NCBI GenBank assembly: GCA_016794585.1
Contig: JAEUJM010000029.1
Location: forward strand, 62,001-126,000
Source of the DNA: Acidimicrobiales bacterium
Lineage (GTDB): Bacteria > Actinomycetota > Acidimicrobiia > Acidimicrobiales > DATDAH01
DNA: 64,000 nt
Direction of reading: 5' to 3'
The notes under the pieces were generated by a model. It ran no database searches. It worked only from the letters and a program-made list of their open reading frames with translations, and was not told the origin of the DNA. Shown here piece after piece: positions 1 through 8,880 of this stretch. Positions within the stretch are counted from its first letter, which is position 1. Every line of letters starts with the position of its first letter. A program made the translations under genes and the position numbers.

Positions 1-2279
1 CCGAGAAGTTCTTCGACCTGTGCCGCCAGCTCGGCCCCGAGAACGTCGGCCTGCTCACGGGCGACTCGTCCGTGAACGCCGACGCCCCGGTGATCTGCGC
101 CACCACCGAGATCCTCGCCCACGTCGCTCTCCGGGACGGGGCCGAGGCCGACGTCGACACCGTCGTGCTCGACGAGTTCCACTACTACGGCGACCCCGAC
201 CGGGGATGGGCCTGGCAGGTCCCGCTCCTCGAGCTCCCCCAGGCGTCGTTCCTGCTCATGTCCGCCACGCTCGGTGACGTCGCCTTCTTCCAGGAGGAGC
301 TGACCCGGCGCACCGGTCGCCCCACCGCCGTGGTGGACGACGCCGTGCGCCCGGTACCACTGCGCTTCGAATACCACCGCACGCTGCTGCACCACACGGT
401 CGAGGAGTTGCTGGACCGGGACGCGGCGCCGCTCTACATCGTCAACTTCTCGCAGAAGGACGCGGTTGCCCAGGCATCGGCCCTGGCCTCGGTCACCAAG
501 CTGGACGAGCGGGGCAAGTCGATCGTCGCCGAGGAGCTGTCCCGGGCGAAGCTGCCCGCCGGCTTCGGCCGCGACCTCGCCCGGCTCCTGCGCAACGGCG
601 TCGGCGTCCACCACGCCGGGATGCTCCCCCGCTACCGCCGCCTGGTCGAGCGCCTCACTCAGGAAGGCGTGCTGAAGGTGATCTCGGGCACGGACACCCT
701 CGGAGTCGGGGTGAACCTGCCCATCCGCACCGTCGTGTTCACCCGCCTCTACAAGTACGACGGCACCGAGACCCGCCTGCTCAGTGCCCGTGAGTTCCAC
801 CAGATCGCCGGCCGAGCCGGGCGCGCCGGCTACGACACCGAGGGCCTCGTCGTGGCCGTCGCGCCCGACCACGTGGCCGCCAACGACGCCGCCGACGCGA
901 AGGCCAGCGACGACCCGAAGAAGAAGCGCAAGCTGAAGAAGGCGGCGCCGCCGCGCGGGTTCGTCCACTACGACGAGGACACCTTCACCCGCTTGCAGTC
1001 GGCGACCCCCGAGCCCCTCGTCTCGTCGTTCCGCATCACCCCGGGGATGCTCATGCAGCTCCTGGACCGGCCCGGTGACGCCTGGGTCCACGGCCGGGCG
1101 CTGCTGCTCGGCAACCACGAGCCGCGGGACCGCCAGCGCCGCCACGTCCGCACCACGCTGAGCCTCTACAAGGCGCTGCGCACCGCGAACGTCGTCCGCC
1201 TCCTCGAGACGCCCGACGAGTACGGGCGCTTCGTCGAGGTCGACCGCGCGCTCCAGGCCGACTTCGCCCTCGACCAGCTGCTGTCGCCGTTCCTGTTGAC
1301 CGCGGTCCCCCAGCTCGACGCCGACCACGAGTCCTACGCCCTCGCCCTGCTCGCCCTGGTCGAGGCCGTGGTGGACAACCCCTTCCCCATCCTGATGGCC
1401 CAGAAGGACAAGGCCAAGGACGAGGCCATGGCCGCGATGAAGGCCGCCGGGGTCGAGTACGAGGAGCGCATCGCCGAGCTCGAGAAGATCAACTACCCGC
1501 AGCCGCTGCGCGACGAGATCTACGACGTGTTCGACCGCTGGCGGGTGGCCAACCCGTGGATCGGCGACCGCAACATCGCCCCCAAGGGCGTGGTGCGCGA
1601 CCTGTGGGACCGCTCCATGGACTTCCCCTCGTTCGTGCGCTTCCTGGGCATCAAGCGCTCCGAGGGGCTCCTGCTGCGCTACCTGTCGGACGTGTACAAG
1701 ACGATGCTGCGCGCCGTCCCCGACGCGGCCAAGACCGACGAGGTCGACGAGCTGACCGACTGGCTGGGCGCGGTGATCCGCACGACCGACTCGTCCCTGC
1801 TGGACGAGTGGACGGCGATGTTCGACCCCGAAGCGGCCGTCGACCTCGACGCCCTGGAGGACGCCACCGAGGCCGTGGTGGACATCACCACCGACCGCCA
1901 TGCCTTCCGGGCCCTCGTCCGCTCCCGGGTGTTCCGGTGGGTGCAGTACGCCGCCACCGGCCAGTGGGAGGCGTGGTCGGAGGACCTCACCGAGATCGGC
2001 AACCACGGATGGACGGCGGCGAGGTTGCTCGAGCAGTTCGAGCCGTTCTTCACGGCGTACCCGGACGTGGCCTGGAACGAGCGGATCGGCATCGACGGCG
2101 ACGCCCGGGGGCCGGCCCGCTTCCTCGTGGCGGACGAGGGCCCCCAGTGGGCCGTCGAGCAGATCCTCGTCGACCCCGAGGGCCACGACGAGTGGTACCT
2201 CGACGTCACCGTCGACCTCCCCGCCTCGGCGGAGGCCGGCGAGATCGTCGCCCGCTTCGAGGGCCTCCGCCGGCGCTGA
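1..2279 (+). CDS. Superfamily 2 DEAD/DEAH-type helicase with DUF3516 C-terminus, 5' end outside window
   Basis: The open frame runs in from the left edge (first full codon at base 3), so the N-terminus with Walker A is missing. The visible part shows a Walker B-type DEFH box in VVLDEFHYYGD, motif III in LLMSATLGD, motif V around GTDTLGVGVNLP and motif VI as QIAGRAGRAGYD, all typical of an ATP-dependent SF2 nucleic-acid helicase. A lysine-rich patch (KKKRKLKKAA) follows the helicase core. The last ~400 residues match the DUF3516 region of a family common in Actinobacteria and related to Ski2-like RNA helicases. An in-frame ATG at 72 is not the start because homologous sequence continues upstream of it. 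Substrate (RNA or DNA) cannot be told from this fragment. Confidence 0.9.
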   Translation, partial: EKFFDLCRQLGPENVGLLTGDSSVNADAPVICATTEILAHVALRDGAEADVDTVVLDEFHYYGDPDRGWAWQVPLLELPQASFLLMSATLGDVAFFQEELTRRTGRPTAVVDDAVRPVPLRFEYHRTLLHHTVEELLDRDAAPLYIVNFSQKDAVAQASALASVTKLDERGKSIVAEELSRAKLPAGFGRDLARLLRNGVGVHHAGMLPRYRRLVERLTQEGVLKVISGTDTLGVGVNLPIRTVVFTRLYKYDGTETRLLSAREFHQIAGRAGRAGYDTEGLVVAVAPDHVAANDAADAKASDDPKKKRKLKKAAPPRGFVHYDEDTFTRLQSATPEPLVSSFRITPGMLMQLLDRPGDAWVHGRALLLGNHEPRDRQRRHVRTTLSLYKALRTANVVRLLETPDEYGRFVEVDRALQADFALDQLLSPFLLTAVPQLDADHESYALALLALVEAVVDNPFPILMAQKDKAKDEAMAAMKAAGVEYEERIAELEKINYPQPLRDEIYDVFDRWRVANPWIGDRNIAPKGVVRDLWDRSMDFPSFVRFLGIKRSEGLLLRYLSDVYKTMLRAVPDAAKTDEVDELTDWLGAVIRTTDSSLLDEWTAMFDPEAAVDLDALEDATEAVVDITTDRHAFRALVRSRVFRWVQYAATGQWEAWSEDLTEIGNHGWTAARLLEQFEPFFTAYPDVAWNERIGIDGDARGPARFLVADEGPQWAVEQILVDPEGHDEWYLDVTVDLPASAEAGEIVARFEGLRRR

Positions 2280-2339
2280 TCCCGGCTGCCCGGAAACGGA
2301 GAGTGACGTCTCAGGCGCCGCACGGGGAAGGAACCGGGT

Positions 2340-3059
2340 ATGGCCGAAGCCGCCGAACCCGATCTGACGTCACCGCCCGAGGGTCGAGGCCCCACCCGGC
2401 TCGTCCTCGTCCGCCACGGGGAGGCCCACGCGGGCTTCCACGGCGTCATCGGCGGCCGCACCGGCTGCGCCGGGCTCACGCCGCACGGTCGGACGCAGGC
2501 CGAAGCGCTGCGGCGCCGCCTCGAGACCACGCGCGAGCTTCGGGCCGACGTGTTGCTGGCCAGCGTGCTCCCCCGGGCCATCGAGACCGCGGACATCATC
2601 GCCCCCGGCATGGGCCTGCCGGTGGCCGCGCACGAGTGCGACCTCTGCGAGATCCACACCGGAGACGCCGACGGCCTCGAGTGGACCGAGTACACCACCC
2701 GGTTCGGGACGTTCGACATGGAAGCCGAACCGGATCGGGTCTTCGCCCCCGAGGGGGAGAGCTGGAACAGCTTCCACGCGCGGGTGCGCCAGATGCTCGA
2801 GCGCATCGCCACCGAGTACATCGGCCAGACCGTTGTGGCGGTCTGCCATGCCGGCGTCATCGGCGCCTCGGTCCGGGTGCTGTTCGACATCCCGCACCCG
2901 GGCTCCGGCGCCACCCTGCAACCCACGAACACAGGCCTCACCGAGTGGCGCCACGACCCCAGCCGCGGGCGATGGACCCTGCACCGCTTCAACGACGCGA
3001 CCCACCTGATCGAGCAGGCGGCATCGACAAGCGCCGGCGTGGGAAGGAGCGCGACGTGA
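2340..3059 (+). CDS. Histidine phosphatase superfamily protein (phosphoglycerate mutase-like)
   Basis: 239 residues. The phosphate-accepting motif LVLVRHGEAH lies near residue 24, followed by the second arginine region (LPRAIETADII) and the late catalytic histidine in VVAVCHAGVIG. This is the histidine phosphatase fold; the substrate may be a phosphosugar, phosphonucleotide or other phosphoester and is not predictable. It lies 60 bp after the helicase and overlaps the next gene by 4 bp (GTGA), so the two are probably translated together. No signal peptide, so cytoplasmic. Confidence 0.88.
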   Translation: MAEAAEPDLTSPPEGRGPTRLVLVRHGEAHAGFHGVIGGRTGCAGLTPHGRTQAEALRRRLETTRELRADVLLASVLPRAIETADIIAPGMGLPVAAHECDLCEIHTGDADGLEWTEYTTRFGTFDMEAEPDRVFAPEGESWNSFHARVRQMLERIATEYIGQTVVAVCHAGVIGASVRVLFDIPHPGSGATLQPTNTGLTEWRHDPSRGRWTLHRFNDATHLIEQAASTSAGVGRSAT

Positions 3060-3529
3060 GCACCGACATCGACTGGGCGGACGCCGCCCATCGGGCTGGC
3101 GAGCAGGACGCACTGGGTCCGTGGGTGCGGGAGTTCCTGTGCAGCCCCGGCAGCGACAACGCCGAGCTGGCCGACCTCCTCATGGGCCGGATGGCGTCCT
3201 GGCACGGACCCGTACCGCTGCCCATCGACCTCCTCGGCCGACTCGCCGGACCGCGCGACGCCCCCGTCCTGGTCGCCGTCGAGGACCACGAGTGGCGCGA
3301 TGACGTGGAGGACCTCGAGCGTCGTCTTGCCGAGGGCTGGCAACCGGCCCCCGTCATCGTGACGTTCCGGGACGGAGGCTTCGCCCTCGAGGACGGCAAC
3401 CACCGGGTCGAGGGCCTCCGGCGCGCCGGGCGACGGGAGACGTGGGCGGTCGTGGGGTTCGAGGACGAGGCCGACCGGGAGCTGTTCGAGGTCCGGCACG
3501 GGTCCGGGGCGACGGGGGCCGGCGCCTGA
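3056..3529 (+). CDS. Hypothetical protein with ParB/sulfiredoxin-like DGNHR motif
   Basis: 157 residues, acidic. The GTG start at 3056 overlaps the phosphatase stop codon (GTGA) and has a good ribosome site (GGAAGGAG) about 7 nt upstream. The only recognisable element is FALEDGNHRVEGLRRAG near residue 115, which resembles the nucleotide-binding GxxR loop of ParB N-terminal and sulfiredoxin-like domains. The rest matches nothing I know. A nucleotide-binding or kinase-like role is possible in that fold, but this is inference; coupling with the phosphatase suggests a shared pathway. Confidence 0.72.
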   Translation: MSTDIDWADAAHRAGEQDALGPWVREFLCSPGSDNAELADLLMGRMASWHGPVPLPIDLLGRLAGPRDAPVLVAVEDHEWRDDVEDLERRLAEGWQPAPVIVTFRDGGFALEDGNHRVEGLRRAGRRETWAVVGFEDEADRELFEVRHGSGATGAGA

Positions 3530-3573
3530 CGGCGAGGGCTCGACGACGTTCCGTCCAGGCGCCCGGGCGCCGG

Positions 3574-3579
3574 TAGCGT
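3574..3579 (+). promoter_or_regulatory. Candidate -10 element (TAGCGT) of leaderless MaoC gene
   Basis: TAGCGT fits TAnnnT and ends 6 nt before the GTG start at 3586. No Shine-Dalgarno sequence lies between, so the transcript would begin at or next to the start codon. Confidence 0.55.
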
Positions 3580-3585
3580 CCCGCC

Positions 3586-4080
3586 GTGCGCTACTTCGAG
3601 GACTTCGCGATCGGGACCGTCGACCACAAGGGCGGCGCCTACCTGGTCACCGAGGCGGAGATCATCGAGATGGCCGAGCGGTTCGACCCGCAGCCCTTCC
3701 ACGTCGACCCGGTCGCCGCCGCCGACACCATGTTCGGCGGCCTCGTGGCGTGCTCCGCCCACGTCTTCGCCATCAGCTGCTCGCTGCACTCGAAGGTGCC
3801 GGAGACGGAGAAGGTGGCCGCGGTCAGCGCCCTCGGGTTCGACAAGCTGCGCCTCCACGCCCCGGTCCGGCCCGGCGACGAGCTGCGGGCCCGCTCCACC
3901 GTGGTCGAGCTGCGCCGGTCCAACAGCCGCCCCGGCATCGGCATCGTCTCGTCGACCGGTGAGCTGCTCAACCAGCGCGACGAGGTCGTCTTCAGCCTCG
4001 CGAGCGCGGCGATGGTCCGCTGCCGGCCCGAGCCGGCGACCGGCGACGGTGCGGGCAGCAGCGATGATCTGGCAGTGTGA
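3586..4080 (+). CDS. MaoC-like hot-dog-fold dehydratase/hydratase
   Basis: 164 residues. The N-terminus begins RYFEDFAIG, typical of MaoC proteins, and the hydratase motif is seen as FDPQPFHVD, containing the conserved Asp and His that activate water for (R)-specific hydration of an enoyl-CoA. Single-domain MaoC proteins act on CoA thioesters in fatty acid or aromatic metabolism; the particular substrate is unknown. The GTG start is chosen because a TAnnnT hexamer sits 6 nt upstream. Its stop overlaps the GTG of the next gene, so translation is likely coupled. Confidence 0.87.
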   Translation: MRYFEDFAIGTVDHKGGAYLVTEAEIIEMAERFDPQPFHVDPVAAADTMFGGLVACSAHVFAISCSLHSKVPETEKVAAVSALGFDKLRLHAPVRPGDELRARSTVVELRRSNSRPGIGIVSSTGELLNQRDEVVFSLASAAMVRCRPEPATGDGAGSSDDLAV

Positions 4081-4505
4081 GTGCCATGACCGGACACGTG
4101 GAGCCCACCACCGAGCAGCTCGCCCAGTTCCTCGCGAACGACCCCGGCGGCACCGTGGTGATGTTGAACCTCCTGCGCTACCTCGACGAGGCCGACTACT
4201 CGGAGGCCGCCGAACTGGCGCCCGAGTCCCCCATCTCCGGCCGCGAGGCCTACCAGCGCTACTCCGAGGGCGTGCTGCCCATCCTGGCCGGCATCGGCGG
4301 GTCGATCGAGATGCTGGGCGGGTGCCACGGCACGCTCATCGGCCCCGACGACGAGCAGTGGGACGACATCGTGCTCGTGCGCTACCCGGACACCACGGCC
4401 TTCGTCTCGATGGTGTCGTCGGCCGAGTACGTGGCCATCCAGGGCCACCGCACCGCGGCGCTCGCCGACAGCCGCCTGGTGCGCACCACCGCCGTCCGCA
4501 CCTGA
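4077..4505 (+). CDS. DUF1330-family protein
   Basis: 142 residues. The pattern TVVMLNLLRY near the N-terminus, then the YQRYSEGVLPIL region and DDIVLVRYPDTTAFVSMV, is that of the DUF1330/dimeric alpha-beta barrel family, small cytoplasmic proteins of unknown activity. The GTG at 4077 overlaps the MaoC stop (GTGA); an ATG at 4086, three codons later, is an equally possible start. Coupling to the MaoC gene suggests they serve the same catabolic pathway, which is inference only. Confidence 0.8.
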   Translation: MSAMTGHVEPTTEQLAQFLANDPGGTVVMLNLLRYLDEADYSEAAELAPESPISGREAYQRYSEGVLPILAGIGGSIEMLGGCHGTLIGPDDEQWDDIVLVRYPDTTAFVSMVSSAEYVAIQGHRTAALADSRLVRTTAVRT

Positions 4506-4521
4506 GAGGCACGCCGCCCGG

Positions 4522-4547
4522 AGCCCGGCGCGCCGCCCGCCGGGGCT
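4522..4547. terminator. Candidate bidirectional hairpin between convergent genes
   Basis: A 9-bp GC-rich stem (AGCCCGGCG with CGCCGGGGCT, one bulged G, 7-nt loop) lies where the DUF1330 gene and the RCC1 gene converge and includes the RCC1 stop codon. There is no U-tract, which is common for terminators in high-GC genomes. Confidence 0.4.
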
Positions 4548-5817
4548 AGGCGGCCTGCACCGGCGTCGGGAGCTTGCGGCGCGTGGTGGTGCCGTCACCG
4601 ACCTGGCCGAAGTTGTTGGCCCCCCAGCACTGGACGGTCGAGTCGGTGAGCAGCGCGCACGTGTGCTGATCGGCGCCGACGACGGTCTGCGCGTTGCTCA
4701 ACGGCTGGGTGTCGAACTGGTTGCGCACCACCACGGGCAGCTTCCGCGGTGAGGTCCGGGTGCCGTCACCCGCCTGCCCGTCGCGGTTGAGGCCCCAGCA
4801 GCGCAGTTGCGCAGTGGTCACCCGGGCGCAGGCGTGGAACGCGCCCACCCCTACGGACTGGGCGCCGGTGAAGGCGGCGGTGCCCGAGGGTGCCTTCACC
4901 GCGGTCGGGCGCAACGGCCCGGCCTGGCCGGGCAGGGTCACCGTGCCGTTGCCCCGCTGTCCGTTGGTGTTGGGTCCCCAGCATCGCAACTGGCCGGTGC
5001 CGCCCAGGCGCGCACAGGTGGTCTGCAGGCGGGACGAGATCTGGGTCACGCCGGTGAGCGAGCCCGTGCCCGAGGTCGCTTTCACGAGCTTGGGCAGCAA
5101 GCGAGCCGTCGTGGTGCCGTCGCCGATCTGGCCCTGACCGTTCTCGCCGAAGCAGCGCACCGTGCCGTCGCCGAGGAGCGCGCACGTGTGGTTCGACCCG
5201 GCTGCCAGTTGCGTGACGTTCGTCAGCGGGCCCGTGCCGGCGCCGTTCTGCACCACCACGGCCCGCTTGCGGTTCGTACGGGTCCCGTCGCCGATCGTTC
5301 CCTGGTTCTGACCCCAGCAGCGGGCCTCACCGGAGGACAGCCGGGCGCAGGCGTGGAAGTCCCCGAGAGCGAGCTGGGTGATCCCGGTCAGGGTGGCACC
5401 GCCCTGCTGCTGCACCACGACGGGACGGGCGCTCGGCGTCGTGGTCCCGTCGCCGAGGTTGCCGACCAGGTTCTCGCCCCAGCACACCGCCGAGGTGTCC
5501 TGGAGGAGAGCGCAGGCGAAGCCGGTACCCACCGCCACCTGGGTGACCCCGGTGAGCGGGTCGCCGTTGGCGTCCTGCACCTGCACGGCGAGGGTGGAGG
5601 TCTGGTTGAACGCGCCACCCGTGCCGAGCGGCCCCATCCCCCAGCAGCGGGCGGTGGTGTCCTGGAGCACCGCGCACGTCATGGAGGCGTTGGCGGCGAC
5701 CTGACTCACGCCGCTGAGGCCGACGCCCCCTGCCCCCGCCGGCGAGGCGACCACGACCGGTGCCATCGAGCCGGCCACCAGGCCCATCACGATCATCAGA
5801 CTGCGCGTCGCTCGCAT
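4546..5817 (-). CDS. Secreted seven-repeat RCC1-type beta-propeller protein
   Basis: 423 residues. The ATG at 5817 has a strong ribosome site (GAGGAGGG, 3 nt spacer plus) and starts a classical signal peptide ending near ASPAGAGG; the open frame extends further upstream but without coding features. The mature protein has seven repeats built around C-A-x-L ... C-W-G (for example TCALLTDSTVQCWG) followed by GQxGDGT, the RCC1 blade signature, spaced about 50-60 residues, so a single seven-bladed propeller. Each blade carries a Cys pair that may form disulfides outside the cell. No membrane anchor or sorting signal is visible. Bacterial RCC1 proteins of this kind have no established role; binding to a surface or partner protein is a guess. 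A second such protein lies at 15845-18022. Confidence 0.88.
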   Translation of the reverse strand: MRATRSLMIVMGLVAGSMAPVVVASPAGAGGVGLSGVSQVAANASMTCAVLQDTTARCWGMGPLGTGGAFNQTSTLAVQVQDANGDPLTGVTQVAVGTGFACALLQDTSAVCWGENLVGNLGDGTTTPSARPVVVQQQGGATLTGITQLALGDFHACARLSSGEARCWGQNQGTIGDGTRTNRKRAVVVQNGAGTGPLTNVTQLAAGSNHTCALLGDGTVRCFGENGQGQIGDGTTTARLLPKLVKATSGTGSLTGVTQISSRLQTTCARLGGTGQLRCWGPNTNGQRGNGTVTLPGQAGPLRPTAVKAPSGTAAFTGAQSVGVGAFHACARVTTAQLRCWGLNRDGQAGDGTRTSPRKLPVVVRNQFDTQPLSNAQTVVGADQHTCALLTDSTVQCWGANNFGQVGDGTTTRRKLPTPVQAA

Positions 5818-6050
5818 CCGCCCTCCTCGGGGAACCGGGTCCAGTCTGGACGATGAGCGGGGTGACGGGGCCGCGTCATCCTCTGCCTCTCGACCGACGA
5901 CGCCGACCCGCGTCCGGGCCGCCGCCTCCCGAGGGTCGCCCGGGAGATTGCGCTCCCCACGGTCCGGGACCTTCGGCCCGCGCGTCGGCACCACGCAGAA
6001 GGGCGCGGTTGGCCGATCGGGACCCCTCCAGCGTCCGTCGATCCCGAGGT

Positions 6051-6638
6051 ATGCGACGAACTCGAACCACGATGGCGCTGGTCCTCGTCGGGGTCGCACT
6101 CCTGATGACGACCGCGTGCCAGCCCTACGCCTACCTCCACCTCGACTCGCGGGGCCAGCCCGTGCGCTGGTCTCCGTGCGCCACGATCCACTACCAGATC
6201 GACCCCACCGGCGGACGCCTGGTCCTCACCTCGGACATCCACGACGCGTTCGCGGCGGCGTCGCTCGCCACGGGGATCCCCGTCCGCTACGACGGCAGGG
6301 TCGACGCCGACGGGGTGCACCAGGACGACCGCGACCCCGTGTGGGTCTCGTACGACGTGATCCCCGGGCGGCACGCCGGATGGAGCGACCCGGCCATCCG
6401 CGGCGGGCGCTACGTCAGCGGCGTGATCGTCCTCGACCCGGGGGACCTGAACGGCGACGCCGTCGCCCACCGCCGGGTGGCGTTCCACGAGGTGGGGCAC
6501 CTGTTCGGCCTCGACCATCCCGACGGCGAGGCCTTCTCCACCCAGGTGATGGGGACCGCCGACGCTCCGTACCGGTCGGGCGACCTCGCCGGACTGCGGG
6601 CGCTGGGCCGCTCACCCAAGGGCTGCCCGGCCCGCTGA
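6051..6638 (+). CDS. Lipoprotein zinc metalloprotease, matrixin-like
   Basis: 195 residues. The chosen ATG follows GAGG and begins a lipoprotein signal with lipobox LLMTTAC. The catalytic motif HEVGHLFGLDH near residue 148 is the extended metzincin zinc site HExxHxxGxxH, and a methionine downstream (QVMGT) can serve as the Met-turn. The whole protein is little more than the catalytic domain, with no obvious propeptide, and should act at the outer face of the membrane. It is divergent from the RCC1 gene (about 230 bp apart) and convergent with the acyltransferase. The longer frame starting at 5760 overlaps the RCC1 signal peptide and is unlikely. Confidence 0.85.
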   Translation: MRRTRTTMALVLVGVALLMTTACQPYAYLHLDSRGQPVRWSPCATIHYQIDPTGGRLVLTSDIHDAFAAASLATGIPVRYDGRVDADGVHQDDRDPVWVSYDVIPGRHAGWSDPAIRGGRYVSGVIVLDPGDLNGDAVAHRRVAFHEVGHLFGLDHPDGEAFSTQVMGTADAPYRSGDLAGLRALGRSPKGCPAR

Positions 6639-6642
6639 GCAG

Positions 6643-6660
6643 GACGACGGTGCCGTCGTC
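6643..6660. terminator. Perfect 8-bp inverted repeat between convergent genes
   Basis: GACGACGG-TG-CCGTCGTC is an exact inverted repeat placed in the 36-bp gap between the stop codons of the metalloprotease and the acyltransferase. It can form a stable stem in both transcripts and is a candidate shared terminator without U-tract. Confidence 0.45.
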
Positions 6661-6674
6661 GTCCCGGAACCCGA

Positions 6675-8732
6675 TCAGCCAGCCCCGAAGAGCGGGGACG
6701 CGCCGGCCCGGGGAGCGGCGGCGTCGAGGAGGGCGCCGACCTGTGGCGCCAGGCGCTCGACGTAGGGCGTGGCCAGGTGACTGGCATCGCGGTACACGAG
6801 GTGGCGGCCGACGATGACCGGGCACCGCTGGAGGCCACACACCAGGTCCACCGTCGGGACGAGGGGGACGCCGGCATCCGAGGCGGCCTGGGCCTCGACC
6901 CGGGCGAGGTCGAAGGCGAGCTGACCGCGGTCGAGGGCGCAGGCCGGGGCGTCGGACAGGTGCTCCGCCAGGCAGGCGGGCACGTCGCCGGCCGGGTACG
7001 GGGTGTCCCCCAGGAAGACGGTGGGCGCCGTCGCCGCCACGGCGCCGAGGGTGCGGGTGAGGGCGGCGGTCCAGTCCTCGGCGTCGGCCTCCGCGCCCGA
7101 GCCGTCTGGAGCCGGCGCGTCGTAGCGCGAGGAGCTGGCGACGACCACGAGGTCCGGCTCGAGCTCGCCGACGAGCGCGACGACGTCGTCCCGCCACGTG
7201 TCGCACTCCGTGTAGGGCCGCCCCAGCAGCCGGTTGTCGACGGTGAGGTCGGCGACGGGGCAGGCCGACTTGGTGAGCACGACGAGGCGCACGCCCGCGT
7301 CCTCGGCCAGGGCGGCGAGCGCGGGTTGCCACTGCGCCGCGTGCGAGTCGCCGACCAGCACCACCGTCCGGTCTCCGTCCGCGTCGCCGTAGGTGCAGGC
7401 CTCGACCCGGGCCGCGTCGACGGTGGTCGGCCCGAGGTCGCCGTTGCAGCCGTCGGTGAACACGACGGGGAGGTCGGCGCGGGCGTCGGCGAGGGCCGGG
7501 GTGAGGTTGGCGGGCACCTGCTCGACGAGCGCGGCGGCGTCGAGCCGCTCGGGGTCGAGGGGCGTCGGGGCACCGCCGTCGTCGGCGACCGATGTACCGG
7601 GCCCCAGCACGTCGGCGCGGGTGGCGTGCAAGACCGCGAAGGAGCCAGCCAAAGTGACCGTCACCGCGAGGCCCAGCACCACGCTGGCCCGGGGCGACGC
7701 CACCAACCTGGGTGCCCGCCGGACCGGCTGCTCGACCAGTGTGTAGGTCACGTGGGCGAGCGCCAGGGCGCCCACCCCCGCCAGCACGGCGGGCCAGCCG
7801 CCGACGTCGCGGTCCAGAGCGGCGGCGGCGAACACCATGGTCGGCCAGTGCCAGAGGTACCAGGAGTACGACCGCACGCCCACCCAGGTGAGCGGCGCCT
7901 GTCCCAGCAGCGCCGCGAACGGCCCCGAAGGCGGGCCCGCCAACACGAGCAGGGTCGCGACCGTCGGGAGCAGCGCCCACCATCCCGGCCACGCCGTGGC
8001 CGACGACAGCCCGACCACCGAGGCGACGATGGCGGCGAGACCGACGAGCTGACCGACGGCGCGCCCGCGCTCGTCGAGCCGCTCGACGCGCGACCAGGCC
8101 AGGCCCAGGAGCGCCCCGAGGCCGAGCTGCCAGGCCCGGGCCGGCAGGGCGAAGAAGGCCCATTCGGGGGCAGCGGCGGTCCACCACAGCGAGACCACGA
8201 ACGATGCCCCCACTACGGCACCGACCACCGCCGCGGCGCGCCGACGGGCCGAGGCCCCACGCAGCGCCGCCCAGAGCACCAGAGGCCACACCAGGTAGAA
8301 CTGCTCCTCCACCGCCAGCGACCAGAACTGCTGGAAGGCCGACGGGAACAGGTCGGCGCGCAGGTAGTCGTAGTGCTGCGCGGCGAGCCGCAGGTTGATG
8401 GTGTAGGTCGAGGTGGCGAGCGCGTCGGCGGTCAGGTCCCCCCGGTCGATGGGCGAGAGCACCCACCAGCCCACGACCACGGTGGCGACGGTCACGAGCG
8501 CCGCCACCGGCAGCAGGCGGCGGGCCCGCCGCCCGTAGAAGCCGGCGACCGAGAGGCGTCCGGAGCGCTCCACCTCCCCGACCAGCAAACCGGTGATCAG
8601 GAACCCGGAGATCACGAAGAACACGTCGACGCCGACGAACCCGCCGCCGAACCCGGGCACCCCGGCGTGGTAAGCGACGACCGCCACCACCGCGAGGGCC
8701 CGCACCCCGTCGATCTCGGGCCGGTACCGCAC
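6675..8732 (-). CDS. OafA/YrhL-type membrane acyltransferase with C-terminal SGNH domain
   Basis: 685 residues. The first ~390 residues form an acyltransferase 3 domain with about ten membrane segments, starting with RPEIDGVRALAVVAVVAYHA (the catalytic His region) and containing the family motif FVISGFLITG. The last ~250 residues are an extracytoplasmic SGNH/GDSL-like domain: VVLVGDSHAAQW carries the nucleophile Ser and YRDASHLATPYV the DxxH pair. Such fusions O-acetylate cell-wall polymers or exopolysaccharides, the membrane part moving the acyl group and the SGNH part transferring it. The GTG start sits 6 nt after TAGCTT, consistent with a leaderless message. Acceptor sugar unknown. Confidence 0.92.
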   Translation of the reverse strand: MRYRPEIDGVRALAVVAVVAYHAGVPGFGGGFVGVDVFFVISGFLITGLLVGEVERSGRLSVAGFYGRRARRLLPVAALVTVATVVVGWWVLSPIDRGDLTADALATSTYTINLRLAAQHYDYLRADLFPSAFQQFWSLAVEEQFYLVWPLVLWAALRGASARRRAAAVVGAVVGASFVVSLWWTAAAPEWAFFALPARAWQLGLGALLGLAWSRVERLDERGRAVGQLVGLAAIVASVVGLSSATAWPGWWALLPTVATLLVLAGPPSGPFAALLGQAPLTWVGVRSYSWYLWHWPTMVFAAAALDRDVGGWPAVLAGVGALALAHVTYTLVEQPVRRAPRLVASPRASVVLGLAVTVTLAGSFAVLHATRADVLGPGTSVADDGGAPTPLDPERLDAAALVEQVPANLTPALADARADLPVVFTDGCNGDLGPTTVDAARVEACTYGDADGDRTVVLVGDSHAAQWQPALAALAEDAGVRLVVLTKSACPVADLTVDNRLLGRPYTECDTWRDDVVALVGELEPDLVVVASSSRYDAPAPDGSGAEADAEDWTAALTRTLGAVAATAPTVFLGDTPYPAGDVPACLAEHLSDAPACALDRGQLAFDLARVEAQAASDAGVPLVPTVDLVCGLQRCPVIVGRHLVYRDASHLATPYVERLAPQVGALLDAAAPRAGASPLFGAG

Positions 8733-8738
8733 CGCCGC

Positions 8739-8744
8739 AAGCTA
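8739..8744 (-). promoter_or_regulatory. Candidate -10 element (TAGCTT) of leaderless acyltransferase gene
   Basis: On the minus strand TAGCTT ends 6 nt before the GTG start at 8732, with no ribosome site between. On the opposite strand the divergent GH5 gene has CACGAT at the same distance from its GTG at 8881, a weaker match. The 148-bp divergent gap therefore holds both promoters. Confidence 0.5.
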
Positions 8745-8880
8745 CCGGCGCCGGTGACCCGGTGGCCGACGCGGAGGTGGAGGCGAGGGCCGTCGGATTC
8801 CGGGCGCAGTCGCCTCCACCTCGTCAGATCGTCGCCGGGCATGGGCGCCACCGACCGGACGCTGCTGCCACGATGGACGC

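Noticed and set aside
1679-3499. Long minus-strand ORF of 606 codons opposite the helicase, phosphatase and ParB-motif genes
   Set aside because: High-GC coding DNA leaves stop-free antisense frames. The translation is low-complexity in Arg/Pro/Ser with no motif, while the plus strand carries clear family motifs.
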